Source: Micromonospora sonchi
Lineage (GTDB): Bacteria > Actinomycetota > Actinomycetes > Mycobacteriales > Micromonosporaceae
DNA: 64,000 nt
NCBI RefSeq assembly: GCF_014646235.1
Contig: NZ_BMNB01000006.1
Coordinates: forward strand, 124,001 to 188,000
Direction of reading: 5' to 3'
Of the stretch, positions 8,316-16,238 are shown piece after piece. Made by a program: the position numbers and the translations under genes. A model generated the notes under the pieces. It was not told the DNA's origin. It was given only the letters and a program-made list of their open reading frames with translations, and ran no database searches. The first letter of the stretch is position 1, and each line of letters opens with the position of its first letter.

Positions 8316-9124
8316 GGCACGAGCCCGGCGTCGGCGGCCCGGCCGAGCAACGCCTCGACGGCGGCGAACCCCGACCTCCCCAGGTCGGCGGTGTACTCGT
8401 TGACGTAGAGGCCGATGTGCCGGTCCACCACGTCGGGCTCCATCTCCTGAGCGTGCGTCAGCACGTACTCCCGGCTGGCCGCCGGGTCGGCCCAGGCCCG
8501 CTGGACCGAGTCCCGGATCCACCCGGCGGCCTGCTCCGGATCGACCGCGCCGCGCCGGGCCAGGATGGCGCCGAGCGGGATCGGCAGGCCGGTGTCGCTC
8601 TCCCACCACTCACCCAGGTCGACCAGGGCGGTCAGGCCGTGCCGTGGATAGGTGAACCGCGCCTCGTGGATCACCAGACCGGCGTCGTACCGTCCGGCGG
8701 CGACGCCGGGCATGATCTCGTGGAACGGCACCACCTCGATGCGCTGTGGCGCGCGGCCGGCCGCCCAGAGCCGGAAGAGCAGGTACGCGGTGGTCCGGTC
8801 GCCGGGCACCGCCACGGTCGCACCGCGCAGGTCGGTACGCTCCGGCCCGCCGGCGCGGTCGGTGCGGGTCAGCACCAGCGGCCCACACCCGCGCCCCAAC
8901 GCACCTCCGCAGGGCAGCAGGTGGTAGTCGTCCAACAGCCAGGGCAGCGCCGCGTAACTCACCTTCACCAGGTCGTACGCGCCGCGCTCGGCGGCGGTGT
9001 TGGTCACGTCCACGTCGGCGTAGGTCACCTCCACCGGCGGCGCGCCGGGCACCTGCCCGTGCACCAGGGCGTGGAAGACGAACGTGTCGTTGGGGCAGGG
9101 CGAGATCGCCAGCGAGAGCGCCAC
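8276..9124 (-). CDS. mqnD: MqnD, 1,4-dihydroxy-6-naphthoate synthase
   Basis: 282 residues, normal for MqnD. The signature SPCPNDTFVFHALVHG near the N-terminus and the VTYADVDVTN and DLVKVSYAALPWLL blocks match the periplasmic-binding-protein-like fold. MqnD converts cyclic dehypoxanthinyl futalosine to 1,4-dihydroxy-6-naphthoate in the futalosine route to menaquinone. MqnB of the same pathway lies 1.4 kb away on the same strand. The start is GTG. The 3' end overlaps the convergent cold-shock gene by 40 bases. Confidence 0.92.
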   Translation of the reverse strand: MALSLAISPCPNDTFVFHALVHGQVPGAPPVEVTYADVDVTNTAAERGAYDLVKVSYAALPWLLDDYHLLPCGGALGRGCGPLVLTRTDRAGGPERTDLRGATVAVPGDRTTAYLLFRLWAAGRAPQRIEVVPFHEIMPGVAAGRYDAGLVIHEARFTYPRHGLTALVDLGEWWESDTGLPIPLGAILARRGAVDPEQAAGWIRDSVQRAWADPAASREYVLTHAQEMEPDVVDRHIGLYVNEYTADLGRSGFAAVEALLGRAADAGLVPQASSSRATAWTS

Positions 9125-9336
9125 ACCCCCACCGTAACCCCGCCCACGGTGACCGCTGGCCGCGGCGTTGTCGTCGTCAGCCAGAGCACACCCCGCCGCG
9201 GCCCCTCCCCTCCCACGAAACCCGGTGGAGGAGCCCCGCCCTCATGCCGTGCGTTGGCGCGTTCGGTCCCCCGGGCTGATCGGGCTCGGCGACGCGCCAC
9301 CGCCTCCACGCCGCCCGAGACCGGTCAGAGACGCTC

Positions 9337-9482
9337 CCTGTCGAGCTGAGAGCAGAGACGGATCGGGCCCCGGCCAGCGGAGGCTTAGGGTGGCCGGCAG
9401 CTTGCGGCGATGGCGCAGGCGGTTCAGCTCGACAGGGCAGGTGGGAGTTGCGGCGATGGCGTGGGCGGTTCAGCTCGACAGG
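9337..9482. repeat. TCAGCTCGACAGGG repeat cluster (one inverted, two direct copies)
   Basis: CCCTGTCGAGCTGA at 9337-9350 faces TCAGCTCGACAGGG at 9425-9438. A 35-base unit, beginning TTGCGGCGATGGCG and ending in this motif, occurs at 9402-9436 and again at 9448-9482 (period 46, two or three mismatches). The same facing pair occurs at 40993-41119, showing a dispersed family. Confidence 0.75.
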
Positions 9483-9547
9483 CGGCCAACGTGAGACTGA
9501 GGGTCTTCGTCGTCCGATTTGCTGATCGAATTGGCGGTAGCTGGGGG

Positions 9548-9568
9548 TTGTCCACAGGTTTATCCACA
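9548..9568 (+). promoter_or_regulatory. Two DnaA-box-like nonamers
   Basis: TTGTCCACA (9548-9556) and TTATCCACA (9560-9568) both match the actinobacterial DnaA box and are 12 bases apart start to start. They lie about 55 bases upstream of the XRE-acetyltransferase start. With only two boxes and no dnaA or dnaN nearby, this is not an origin. Regulation or DnaA titration is possible. Confidence 0.45.
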
Positions 9569-9620
9569 GGTTTGTGTCCGGGGTTGAACGGGTGCGGCGT
9601 GGCCGGGAAGCATCGAAGGC

Positions 9621-10502
9621 ATGGCGGATGGGACCGGTACTGGTGGCGTTTTTGACGATCTGGGCGCGATGCTTCGAGCGCTGCGCCGGGAGGCCGACCT
9701 GAGTCAGCGTCAGTTGGCCATGTTGTCCGGAGTGCCGCAGTCCACGGTGGCGCGCATCGAGTCGGGACGGGCCGCTGATCCTCGGTTCCGGACCGTTCAG
9801 CGGCTCGTTCGAGCGGCCGGCCGGGCAATGCGGCTGGGGACCGCCGGTGACCCTGATCCGACCTGCGATGGCCCGACCTGCGATGGCCCGACCTGCGATG
9901 GCCCGACCTGTTTCGGTGGCGCTATCCACGATGACACCCGGCGTGATGAGGCGGGGCGGCGCTATCCGGCGCACCTGGACGTGCGGAAGGTACGCACGTT
10001 GAAGGACTGGCCAGGCGCATGGTGGGCGCACTCGTATTCTCTGCGGCCCGATCGATGGCCGTTGCGGGTGCCCGAGGTGACGTACGACCTCGACCGTGGT
10101 CGTCGGGACGAGCGGCGGCTGCGGGAGCGGCTGCGGGACGCGGTGCGGATCCGCCGGGTCACCGACGGGGTGCCGGCGGGGTGCTGGCGCCTGGTGGCCG
10201 AACTGCCCGACGGAGAGCTGGTCGGCGAGCTGCGCGCACACGAGCGCAGCCTCGACCTGCTGTACGGCGAGGATCTGGGCGACCGTCGCGAGGTGGTGCT
10301 GGATGGCGTGGTGGTGGCGCCCAGACTGCGGCTGCTCGGCATCGGACGTCGGCTGGTGACCCGGCTCGCCGCGGAGACCCGCCGCGCGGGGCTGCCCGCC
10401 GTGCGTGCCACGGCCGAATTCGGCGGCATTCAGTTCCTGCTGGCCTGCGGGTACCGGATCGAATGGAACAGGCCCCAGGCACTTCGCCTGGAACATCACT
10501 GA
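9621..10502 (+). CDS. XRE-type HTH fused to a GNAT-like acetyltransferase domain
   Basis: 293 residues. Residues about 15-65 form a Cro/C1-type HTH (LSQRQLAMLSGVPQSTVARIESG). A Cys-Asp-Gly-Pro-Thr tandem repeat at about residues 80-98 acts as a linker. A middle domain follows with KDWPGAWWAHSYSLRPDRWP. The C-terminal ~90 residues resemble GNAT motif A (RLLGIGRRLVTRLAAETRRA) and motif B (FLLACGYRIEW). Acetyl-CoA-dependent modification is inferred. The fusion suggests a regulator coupled to an enzyme. The ATG at 9621 has GAAGG nearby. It sits between mqnD and mqnB on the opposite strand, flanked by repeats, so it may be inserted. Confidence 0.7.
   Translation: MADGTGTGGVFDDLGAMLRALRREADLSQRQLAMLSGVPQSTVARIESGRAADPRFRTVQRLVRAAGRAMRLGTAGDPDPTCDGPTCDGPTCDGPTCFGGAIHDDTRRDEAGRRYPAHLDVRKVRTLKDWPGAWWAHSYSLRPDRWPLRVPEVTYDLDRGRRDERRLRERLRDAVRIRRVTDGVPAGCWRLVAELPDGELVGELRAHERSLDLLYGEDLGDRREVVLDGVVVAPRLRLLGIGRRLVTRLAAETRRAGLPAVRATAEFGGIQFLLACGYRIEWNRPQALRLEHH
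9861..9910 (+). repeat. In-frame 15-base tandem repeat (3.3 copies)
   Basis: The unit ACCTGCGATGGCCCG is repeated three times without error (9861-9905) plus ACCTG. It encodes TCDGP repeats inside the XRE-acetyltransferase gene. Perfect identity suggests recent slippage, and copy number may vary between strains. Confidence 0.85.
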
Positions 10503-10512
10503 GCGGCCGGGG

Positions 10513-11163
10513 TCAGCGCAGGGCGGTGGCGGCGGTGGTGAGGGCGGTGAGGGCCTCGCGCAGGCGCCAAGCGCCGCGGTCGCGCGGTCCGACCGGGTTC
10601 GAGATGGTCCGCAGCTCGGCGAAGGGCACCCCGGCGTGGCTCGCGGCGACGGCCACGCCGTACCCCTCCATGGCCTCGGCCACCGCGTCCGGGTGGCGTC
10701 GGCGCAACGCCTCGGTGCTGGGCGCGGTGCCGGTGACGGTGCTCACGGTCAGCACCGGCCCGACGGTGGCGTCCGGCAGCGCGGCACGCAGGGCGGCCAG
10801 CAGCCCCGGGTCGGCGGCGACGGCGGTGCCGCCGCCGAGCAGTTCGGGCGGCATGCCCAGTTCATCGACCGGGATGAAGCCGTTGGGCGACTCCGCACCC
10901 AGATCGGCGGCGACGGCGCAGGTGCCGAGCACGGTGCCGCCGACCGCCACCAGGCCCGGGAAACCACCGGCCACGCCCGCGCTGATCACCGCGCGGTACG
11001 GCCGGCCGGCCGCCTCGGCGAGCGCCAGCAGTCGGGCGGTGGCCGCACCGGCGACGGCGGGACCCACGCCCACCGGCATCACCGCCACGGTGGGGTCGGC
11101 GAGGCCGGCCTGGACCGCCTCCGCCTCGGCGGGGACCGCGGTGACCACGAGCAGGCCGGTCAC
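10513..11163 (-). CDS. mqnB: MqnB, futalosine hydrolase
   Basis: 216 residues of the nucleoside phosphorylase/hydrolase fold. VVTAVPAEAEAV starts the protein, VGVGPAVAGAATA is the glycine-rich substrate loop, and SAGVAGGF and VAEAMEGYGVAVAA (with the MEG motif) mark the active site. MqnB releases hypoxanthine from futalosine to give dehypoxanthine futalosine for MqnC and MqnD. The GTG start overlaps the stop of the upstream MFS gene by four bases (GTGA), so the two are translationally coupled. It converges with the XRE-acetyltransferase gene. Confidence 0.9.
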   Translation of the reverse strand: MTGLLVVTAVPAEAEAVQAGLADPTVAVMPVGVGPAVAGAATARLLALAEAAGRPYRAVISAGVAGGFPGLVAVGGTVLGTCAVAADLGAESPNGFIPVDELGMPPELLGGGTAVAADPGLLAALRAALPDATVGPVLTVSTVTGTAPSTEALRRRHPDAVAEAMEGYGVAVAASHAGVPFAELRTISNPVGPRDRGAWRLREALTALTTAATALR

Positions 11164-12815
11164 GGGATCGGCCCGGGGGAACTGCGGGTCTCGTCGTCGC
11201 TGCCGCCGGAGCGGGTGGCCGCCGACGACGGCCGATAGATGTGGAAGCCCGGGGGCGCCAGGTCTGGTTCCTCCGGTGTCGAGTCGCCGTTGACGGGCGC
11301 GGGGGAGATGGGCGCCGATTCCGCCGCCTTGGCGGTCTCCCGATCCCGGGCGGCCTGGTCCACGGCCGCCTGCTCGTCGGCGGCCTGCTCGTCGGCGGCC
11401 TGTTCCGCCGTGGTCAGTTCGTCGTCGGTCAGCGGCCGTCCGCAGAGCCGCTCGGCCCGCAACCGCCGGGCCATCACCAGGCCCCGCGCGGCGGCGAGCA
11501 CCCCGACCCCGGCCGCGACGGCGATGCCGATCCGACCGTTGAAGGGTACGAGCCCCAGCCCGCCGCCGGCCACGAAGGCGAGCATCAGCACCGTCTCCGA
11601 GTGGGCGAAGGAACTGGCCCGCAGTCGTTCCGGGATTCGTTCCTGGATCGACGCGTCCACGGCGAGTTTGGCGATCCCGCTCATCAGGGCCGCGACCACG
11701 CAGAACAGGGCAACCATCGGCAGCGAGAAGTTCAGCGCGGCGAACACCGCCACCCCGGCGACGATGACCAGACCACTGGCCTGCAGCGCGACCGGCCGGT
11801 GGATGCGCAGCCGGGTGCCGAGCGCGGTGGCCAGGAAGGTGCCGACGGCCAGCGCGGCACCGACCAGGCCCAACGCTCCCTCGTCACCCAGGTCGCGACC
11901 GAACACCACCGTGGTCAGGTCGCCCGCCTTGATGGTGAAGGCGAGAAAGAGCAGCAGGAAGCCGTAGACCGCCCGAAGCGTGGCCGCCCCGATCAGGGCC
12001 GAGATCACCAGCCGGCCGGCCGGGCGCCCCCGGCCCAACGGGCGTTCGCCGCCGCGTCGCCGCAGTGCCCGCAGTGGTCGCGGCACCCGCTCCGGCGGCT
12101 CGGAGTCGGCCTTCGGCGGCAGCCGCAGGGCGATCACCATGCCGATCAGGAAGATGATCGAGGCGACTCGCAGCGGCCACTGCGGCCCGAACCAGAACGC
12201 GGCCAGCCCGATCGGGGCGACCAGCGCTCCGGCGACCGTGCCGTAGACGCTGGCCCGCGCACCGACCTGGGACAGGCCGAGTCCTTCGGGCAACAGCCGG
12301 GGCACGGCGGCGGAGCGGGCCACGCCGTACGCCCGGGAGAGCGCCAGCACGCCGAAGGCCGCCGGATAGAGGCCGAAGCCGTGGATGTAGTCGGAGATCA
12401 ACCAGGCCAGGAACGCTCGGCCCAGCATGGTCGTGGCCAGGGCGTACCGCCGGCCGTGCCGGAAGTGGTCGAGCAGTGGGCCGACCACCGGGGCGAGCAT
12501 GGCGAACGGCACCATGGTCACCAGCAGGTAGAGCGCCACCTTGCTCCGGGCCTCGCCGAGCGGCACGTTGAAGAAGATCGTTCCAGCCAGGCCGATGGCG
12601 ATCAGCGTGTCCCCGGCGCAGGAGACCGCGTGCAGGTCGAACAGGCGGACCATGCCGGTCTCGCCGCCGGCACCCCGGGCCCGGGCCCGGACCGCGCCGC
12701 GGGTCACCCAGCGGCCACCACTGAGCGAGCCGCGCAGCAGCAGTCGCGTGGCACGGATACCGGTGCCGATGGTCCGCCCGAGGAGGGACCGCTCGGAGCG
12801 GGAGAACAGCGGCAT
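11160..12815 (-). CDS. MFS transporter with charged C-terminal tail
   Basis: About 551 residues. A basic N-terminal region of ~75 residues precedes about twelve membrane helices, beginning LFDLHAVSCAGDTLIAIGLA. The C-terminal ~100 residues are hydrophilic and include tandem DEQAA units (DELTTAEQAADEQAADEQAA). Substrate is unknown. Coupling to mqnB by a 4-base overlap is the only functional hint. The ATG at 12815 has AGGATGG upstream; an in-frame ATG at 12824 is the alternative. It is divergent from the DUF3027 gene, with a 105-base promoter region between them. Confidence 0.82.
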   Translation of the reverse strand: MPLFSRSERSLLGRTIGTGIRATRLLLRGSLSGGRWVTRGAVRARARGAGGETGMVRLFDLHAVSCAGDTLIAIGLAGTIFFNVPLGEARSKVALYLLVTMVPFAMLAPVVGPLLDHFRHGRRYALATTMLGRAFLAWLISDYIHGFGLYPAAFGVLALSRAYGVARSAAVPRLLPEGLGLSQVGARASVYGTVAGALVAPIGLAAFWFGPQWPLRVASIIFLIGMVIALRLPPKADSEPPERVPRPLRALRRRGGERPLGRGRPAGRLVISALIGAATLRAVYGFLLLFLAFTIKAGDLTTVVFGRDLGDEGALGLVGAALAVGTFLATALGTRLRIHRPVALQASGLVIVAGVAVFAALNFSLPMVALFCVVAALMSGIAKLAVDASIQERIPERLRASSFAHSETVLMLAFVAGGGLGLVPFNGRIGIAVAAGVGVLAAARGLVMARRLRAERLCGRPLTDDELTTAEQAADEQAADEQAAVDQAARDRETAKAAESAPISPAPVNGDSTPEEPDLAPPGFHIYRPSSAATRSGGSDDETRSSPGPIP

Positions 12816-12920
12816 GGGACCCATCCTGACCCATCGGGCGGACAGATGGCGCGCCACCGCCCCAGAACACCTCTGGGGAGTGCCTCGCGGCCGACCCCAC
12901 CGATGGGGAACAATGGTCTG

Positions 12921-13739
12921 GTGACCAGGCCCGCCTCCGCCCGTGCCGCTCGTCTCGACCAGGTCTGCGCCGCCGCCGTCGAGGTGGCACGTGCCGGCGT
13001 TACCGAGGTGGATCCCGACGACGTCGGCGACCACCTCCAGGTGATGGTCGAGGGTGATCGACTCGTAACGCACTACTTCGAGTGCCGGCTGGCCGGTTAC
13101 CGGGGCTGGCGGTGGGCAGTCACCGTCACCCGGGTGCCGCGCAGCCGTAACGTGACGATCTGCGAGACCGTGCTGCTGCCGGGGCCGGACGCGCTGCTCG
13201 CGCCAGGCTGGCTGCCCTGGCAGGAGCGGCTCAAGCCGGGCGACCTCGGCCCGGGTGATCTGCTGCCGACGCCGCCGGACGACGAGCGGCTCCAGCCCGG
13301 CTACCTCCTCTCCGACGATCCGGCGGTCGAGGAGACCGCCTGGGAGTTGGGGCTCGGCCGGCCCCGCGTGCTGTCGCGGGAAGGGCGGATCGAGGCGGCC
13401 CAGCGCTGGTACGACGGAGACCACGGCCCGTCGGCCCCCATCTCGACTGCCGCGCCGGCCACTGCCCGCTGCGGCAGCTGCGGGTTCTATCTCCCGCTCG
13501 CGGGCAAGCTCCGGCAGTGCTTCGGAGTCTGCGGCAACTTCTACGCCCCGGACGACGGCCGGGTGGTCAGCGCCGACCACGGCTGCGGCGCCCACTCGGA
13601 GACGTTGGTCGAGACCGAGACGGCGGTGGACGAAATGCCCACCGTCTACGACGACAGCACGGTGGAGCCGATGTCGGTCAGCCACCCCTCGGGAGCGGTC
13701 GAGCCGGGCGAGCCGACGGAGTCGTACGACCACTCCTGA
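12921..13739 (+). CDS. DUF3027-family protein
   Basis: About 272 residues. The conserved core contains HYFECRLAGYRGWRWAV and VCETVLLPGPDALLAP-like blocks (here ICETVLLPGPDALLAP). A cysteine cluster follows, CGSCGFYLPL ... CFGVCGNFYAPDDG ... DHGCGAHSE, spaced like a metal site. This is the pattern of actinobacterial DUF3027, whose function is unknown. The C-terminal 40 residues are acidic and variable. GTG at 12921 is chosen over ATG at 12903, which lacks a ribosome site; both are possible. Confidence 0.85.
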   Translation: MTRPASARAARLDQVCAAAVEVARAGVTEVDPDDVGDHLQVMVEGDRLVTHYFECRLAGYRGWRWAVTVTRVPRSRNVTICETVLLPGPDALLAPGWLPWQERLKPGDLGPGDLLPTPPDDERLQPGYLLSDDPAVEETAWELGLGRPRVLSREGRIEAAQRWYDGDHGPSAPISTAAPATARCGSCGFYLPLAGKLRQCFGVCGNFYAPDDGRVVSADHGCGAHSETLVETETAVDEMPTVYDDSTVEPMSVSHPSGAVEPGEPTESYDHS

Positions 13740-13779
13740 CCTGCTTTCGGCGCTCGCCGCAGGGTGATGTCGGCAACAG

Positions 13780-14052
13780 TCAGCGGGCGGCGCGGCGGCG
13801 ACGCCGGTGCGCGTCGTGCCGCATCATCACGGCGAGACCGGGAAAGCCCCACAGGAAACCGGCGAGGCAGATCCAGAGCCAGTTTTCGTTGCCACTGGCG
13901 GCCAACCGGTCGCGGAGGAGCAGTAGCACCAGGCCAACGACCGCCCAGGCCGCCATCCCGGCGAGCGCGAACGGCACCATCGGCGGATCGATCGGTTCGG
14001 GTCGCGGCGGCTGCTTCGGCACCCGGTCAGGGTACGTGATCGGCTTTGCCAT
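13780..14052 (-). CDS. DUF2530-family small membrane protein
   Basis: 90 residues. A proline-rich N-terminus (RVPKQPPRPEPIDPP) precedes two hydrophobic helices (FALAGMAAWAVVGLVLLLL and NWLWICLAGFLWGFPGLAVM) and a basic tail HDAHRRRRRAAR. This matches DUF2530, an actinobacterial family without known function. It is divergent from the purine permease gene with 58 bases between starts, so the two promoters overlap. Confidence 0.8.
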   Translation of the reverse strand: MAKPITYPDRVPKQPPRPEPIDPPMVPFALAGMAAWAVVGLVLLLLRDRLAASGNENWLWICLAGFLWGFPGLAVMMRHDAHRRRRRAAR

Positions 14053-14110
14053 ACGCCCGTCATCTGCGACGATGCGCGCGACGACCTGATCTTTCGCTGC
14101 GAGGAACCCG

Positions 14111-15589
14111 ATGGCAGTAGCGCCGCCCGAGAACGACACACCACCCGATCCGAGCCGGCCGGTGAGCCGCTTCGACCGGTACTTCGAGATCACCGCCCGA
14201 GGCTCGACGATGAGCCGCGAGGTACGCGGTGGCCTGGCGACCTTCTTCACGATGGCGTACATCGTGGTGCTCAACCCGCTCATCCTCGGCAGCGCCGTCG
14301 ACGCCGACGGCAAGACCCTGCCGATCCCGGCGATCGCCGCGGCCACCGCCCTGATCGCCGGTCTGATGACCATCCTGATGGGCGCGGTCGGCCGGTTCCC
14401 GCTGGCGCTCGCCGCCGGCCTGGGCATCAACGCTCTGGTCGCGTACGAGATCGCACCGGAGATGACCTGGGCCGACGCGATGGGCCTGGTGGTCATCGAA
14501 GGCGTGATCATCGCGATCCTGGTGCTGACCGGCCTGCGTACCGCCGTGTTCCACTCGGTGCCGACCCAGATGAAGACGGCGATCGGCGTCGGTATCGGCC
14601 TCTTCCTGACCATCATCGGCCTGGTGGACGCGGGCTTCGTCCGGCGGCTCCCGGACGAGGCGAACACCACCGTTCCGCTCGGCCTGGGCATCGGGGGCAG
14701 GCTGGTCAGCTGGCCGACCCTGGTCTTCGTGCTGGGCCTGCTGCTGACCCTGGTGCTGGTGGTACGCCGGGTCAGGGGCGCGATCCTGCTCGGCATCCTC
14801 GCGTCGACCGTGGTGGCGATGGTGGTGGAGGCCCTCGGCAATGTCGGCCCGTCGTTCGTCAACGGCGTACCGAACCCGAAGGGCTGGTCGCTGAACGTAC
14901 CGACCCTGCCGAGCAATCCGCTCGACATCCCGGACCTGTCGCTGCTCGGCAAGTTCAACGTGCTGGGGTCGTGGGAGCGGGCCGGCTGGCTGGTCGTGCT
15001 GATGTTCATCTTCACCCTGCTCATCACCGACTTCTTCGACACGATGGGCACCATGGTCGCGGTCGGCAGGGAGGGCGGCCTGCTCGACGAGCAGGGCACC
15101 CCGCCCCGGGCGAAGGAGATCCTGCTGGTCGACTCGATCGGCGCCGCCGCCGGCGGCGTGGGCAGCGTCTCCAGCAACACCTCGTTCGTCGAGAGTGCCG
15201 CCGGGGTCGCGGAGGGTGCTCGGACCGGGGTGGCCAACCTGGTCACGGGCGTGCTGTTCCTGCTGGCAATGTTCCTGGCACCGTTGGTGGTGATCGTGCC
15301 GTTCGAGGCGGCGTCGGTGGCGCTGGTGGTGGTCGGCTTCCTGATGATGACCGCGGTACGCGACATCGACTGGTCGGACTACGAGATCGCTATCCCGGCG
15401 TTCCTCACCATCGTGCTCATGCCGTTCACCTACTCCATCTCCAACGGCATCGGCGCGGGCCTGATCGTGTACGTGGTGGTCAAGGTGGCCAAGGGCAAGT
15501 CCCGTGAGGTCCACCCGCTGCTGTACGGGGTGGCGGCGCTCTTCGTGGTGTACTTCCTGCGTGGGCCGATCGAGGCGCTGCTGTTCTGA
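14111..15589 (+). CDS. NCS2/AzgA-type purine permease
   Basis: 492 residues, about 12-14 membrane segments. Family hallmarks are FFTMAYIVVLNPLIL near the N-terminus, DFFDTMGTMVAVG, and the substrate-site region SSNTSFVESAAGVAEGARTG. AzgA-type proteins take up hypoxanthine, guanine or adenine by proton symport across the inner membrane. No purine enzymes are adjacent, so the exact base is not predicted. The ATG has GAGGAA upstream. It is monocistronic. Confidence 0.92.
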   Translation: MAVAPPENDTPPDPSRPVSRFDRYFEITARGSTMSREVRGGLATFFTMAYIVVLNPLILGSAVDADGKTLPIPAIAAATALIAGLMTILMGAVGRFPLALAAGLGINALVAYEIAPEMTWADAMGLVVIEGVIIAILVLTGLRTAVFHSVPTQMKTAIGVGIGLFLTIIGLVDAGFVRRLPDEANTTVPLGLGIGGRLVSWPTLVFVLGLLLTLVLVVRRVRGAILLGILASTVVAMVVEALGNVGPSFVNGVPNPKGWSLNVPTLPSNPLDIPDLSLLGKFNVLGSWERAGWLVVLMFIFTLLITDFFDTMGTMVAVGREGGLLDEQGTPPRAKEILLVDSIGAAAGGVGSVSSNTSFVESAAGVAEGARTGVANLVTGVLFLLAMFLAPLVVIVPFEAASVALVVVGFLMMTAVRDIDWSDYEIAIPAFLTIVLMPFTYSISNGIGAGLIVYVVVKVAKGKSREVHPLLYGVAALFVVYFLRGPIEALLF

Positions 15590-15694
15590 TTCCAGGCCGG
15601 GCGCGCGGCTGCGTCCCCCACGCACCGCGCGCCCGCCGGACAGGCGGAACTCCAGCGTGATCATGGCCATATCGACTACCGCCGGACAGAAAAT

Positions 15695-15709
15695 TAGTTA
15701 GGCTAACTA
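15695..15709. promoter_or_regulatory. Palindromic operator before the MarR gene
   Basis: TAGTTAGGCTAACTA is a perfect 15-base palindrome (7 + G + 7) ending two bases before the marR GTG, in a strikingly AT-rich island. Its core GTTAGGCTAAC also matches the centre of the DtxR/IdeR iron box. Position suggests MarR autoregulation. Iron control is the alternative. Because it abuts the start codon, the message may be leaderless. Confidence 0.65.
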
Positions 15710-15711
15710 TC

Positions 15712-16161
15712 GTGACGGAGCGGACGGTGACGGCTCAGAGCATGCCACCGGCGCAGCTGGCCCATCAGCTGCGTGATGCGATCACCCGGCTGAACCGGCG
15801 GGTCCGCCAGGCCCGACCGGTCGGTGACCTGACGGTCACCCAACTCTCCGCGCTCACCAGCATCCGGCTGGGGGGCGCGGTCACGCCCCGGGAACTCGCC
15901 GACGTCGAACGGGTGCAGCCACCGACGATGACCAGGATCGTCGCGAAGTTGGAGGAGCGCGGCCTCGTGCAGCGCAGCCCGCACCCGACCGACGGCCGGC
16001 AGGTCATCCTCGCGGTGACCGAGGGGGGCCGGACCGTGCTCGACCAGTTCGAGCGGGTCCGGGACGTATGGCTGGCCCATCGGCTGGCCGAGTTGAGCGA
16101 TGCCGACCAGGAGACGCTGCACCACGCCGCGGAGATTCTCCAGCGGCTCTCCCGCGCCTGA
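15712..16161 (+). CDS. MarR-family transcriptional regulator
   Basis: 149 residues with the usual MarR layout. Helices are followed by a winged HTH: LTVTQLSALTSIRLGGAVTP, then RELADVERVQPPTMTRIVAKL (recognition helix) and the wing RSPHPTDGRQVILAVTEGG. It likely binds the adjacent palindrome and is released by a small-molecule ligand or substrate of the exporter. The MFS gene starts 77 bases downstream on the same strand. A GTG start with no Shine-Dalgarno fits leaderless translation. Confidence 0.9.
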   Translation: MTERTVTAQSMPPAQLAHQLRDAITRLNRRVRQARPVGDLTVTQLSALTSIRLGGAVTPRELADVERVQPPTMTRIVAKLEERGLVQRSPHPTDGRQVILAVTEGGRTVLDQFERVRDVWLAHRLAELSDADQETLHHAAEILQRLSRA

Positions 16162-16238
16162 GGCCGCACACCCGGTGTGCCCCGCGCCGCGCCGTCCGTC
16201 GTTGACGACGAGTACGACCGCGAGGAGGCGCACTCAGA

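Larger units (their letters stand above)
9125..9620. other. Repeat-bearing intergenic region before the XRE-acetyltransferase gene
   Basis: About 500 bases with no supportable gene. Contents in order are the mqnD promoter side, an inverted copy of the TCAGCTCGACAGGG repeat (9337-9350), two direct copies in a 35-base unit (9402-9436 and 9448-9482), and an AT-richer block with two DnaA-box-like nonamers (9548-9568) just upstream of the next gene. Confidence 0.5.

Noticed and set aside
9548-9568. Replication origin
   Set aside because: Two DnaA boxes only, no dnaA, dnaN or AT-rich unwinding region.
11241-13739. Single 832-codon plus-strand frame covering the MFS gene
   Set aside because: Only its last third (12921-13739, DUF3027) is a gene. 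The earlier part is the complement of a clear MFS protein.
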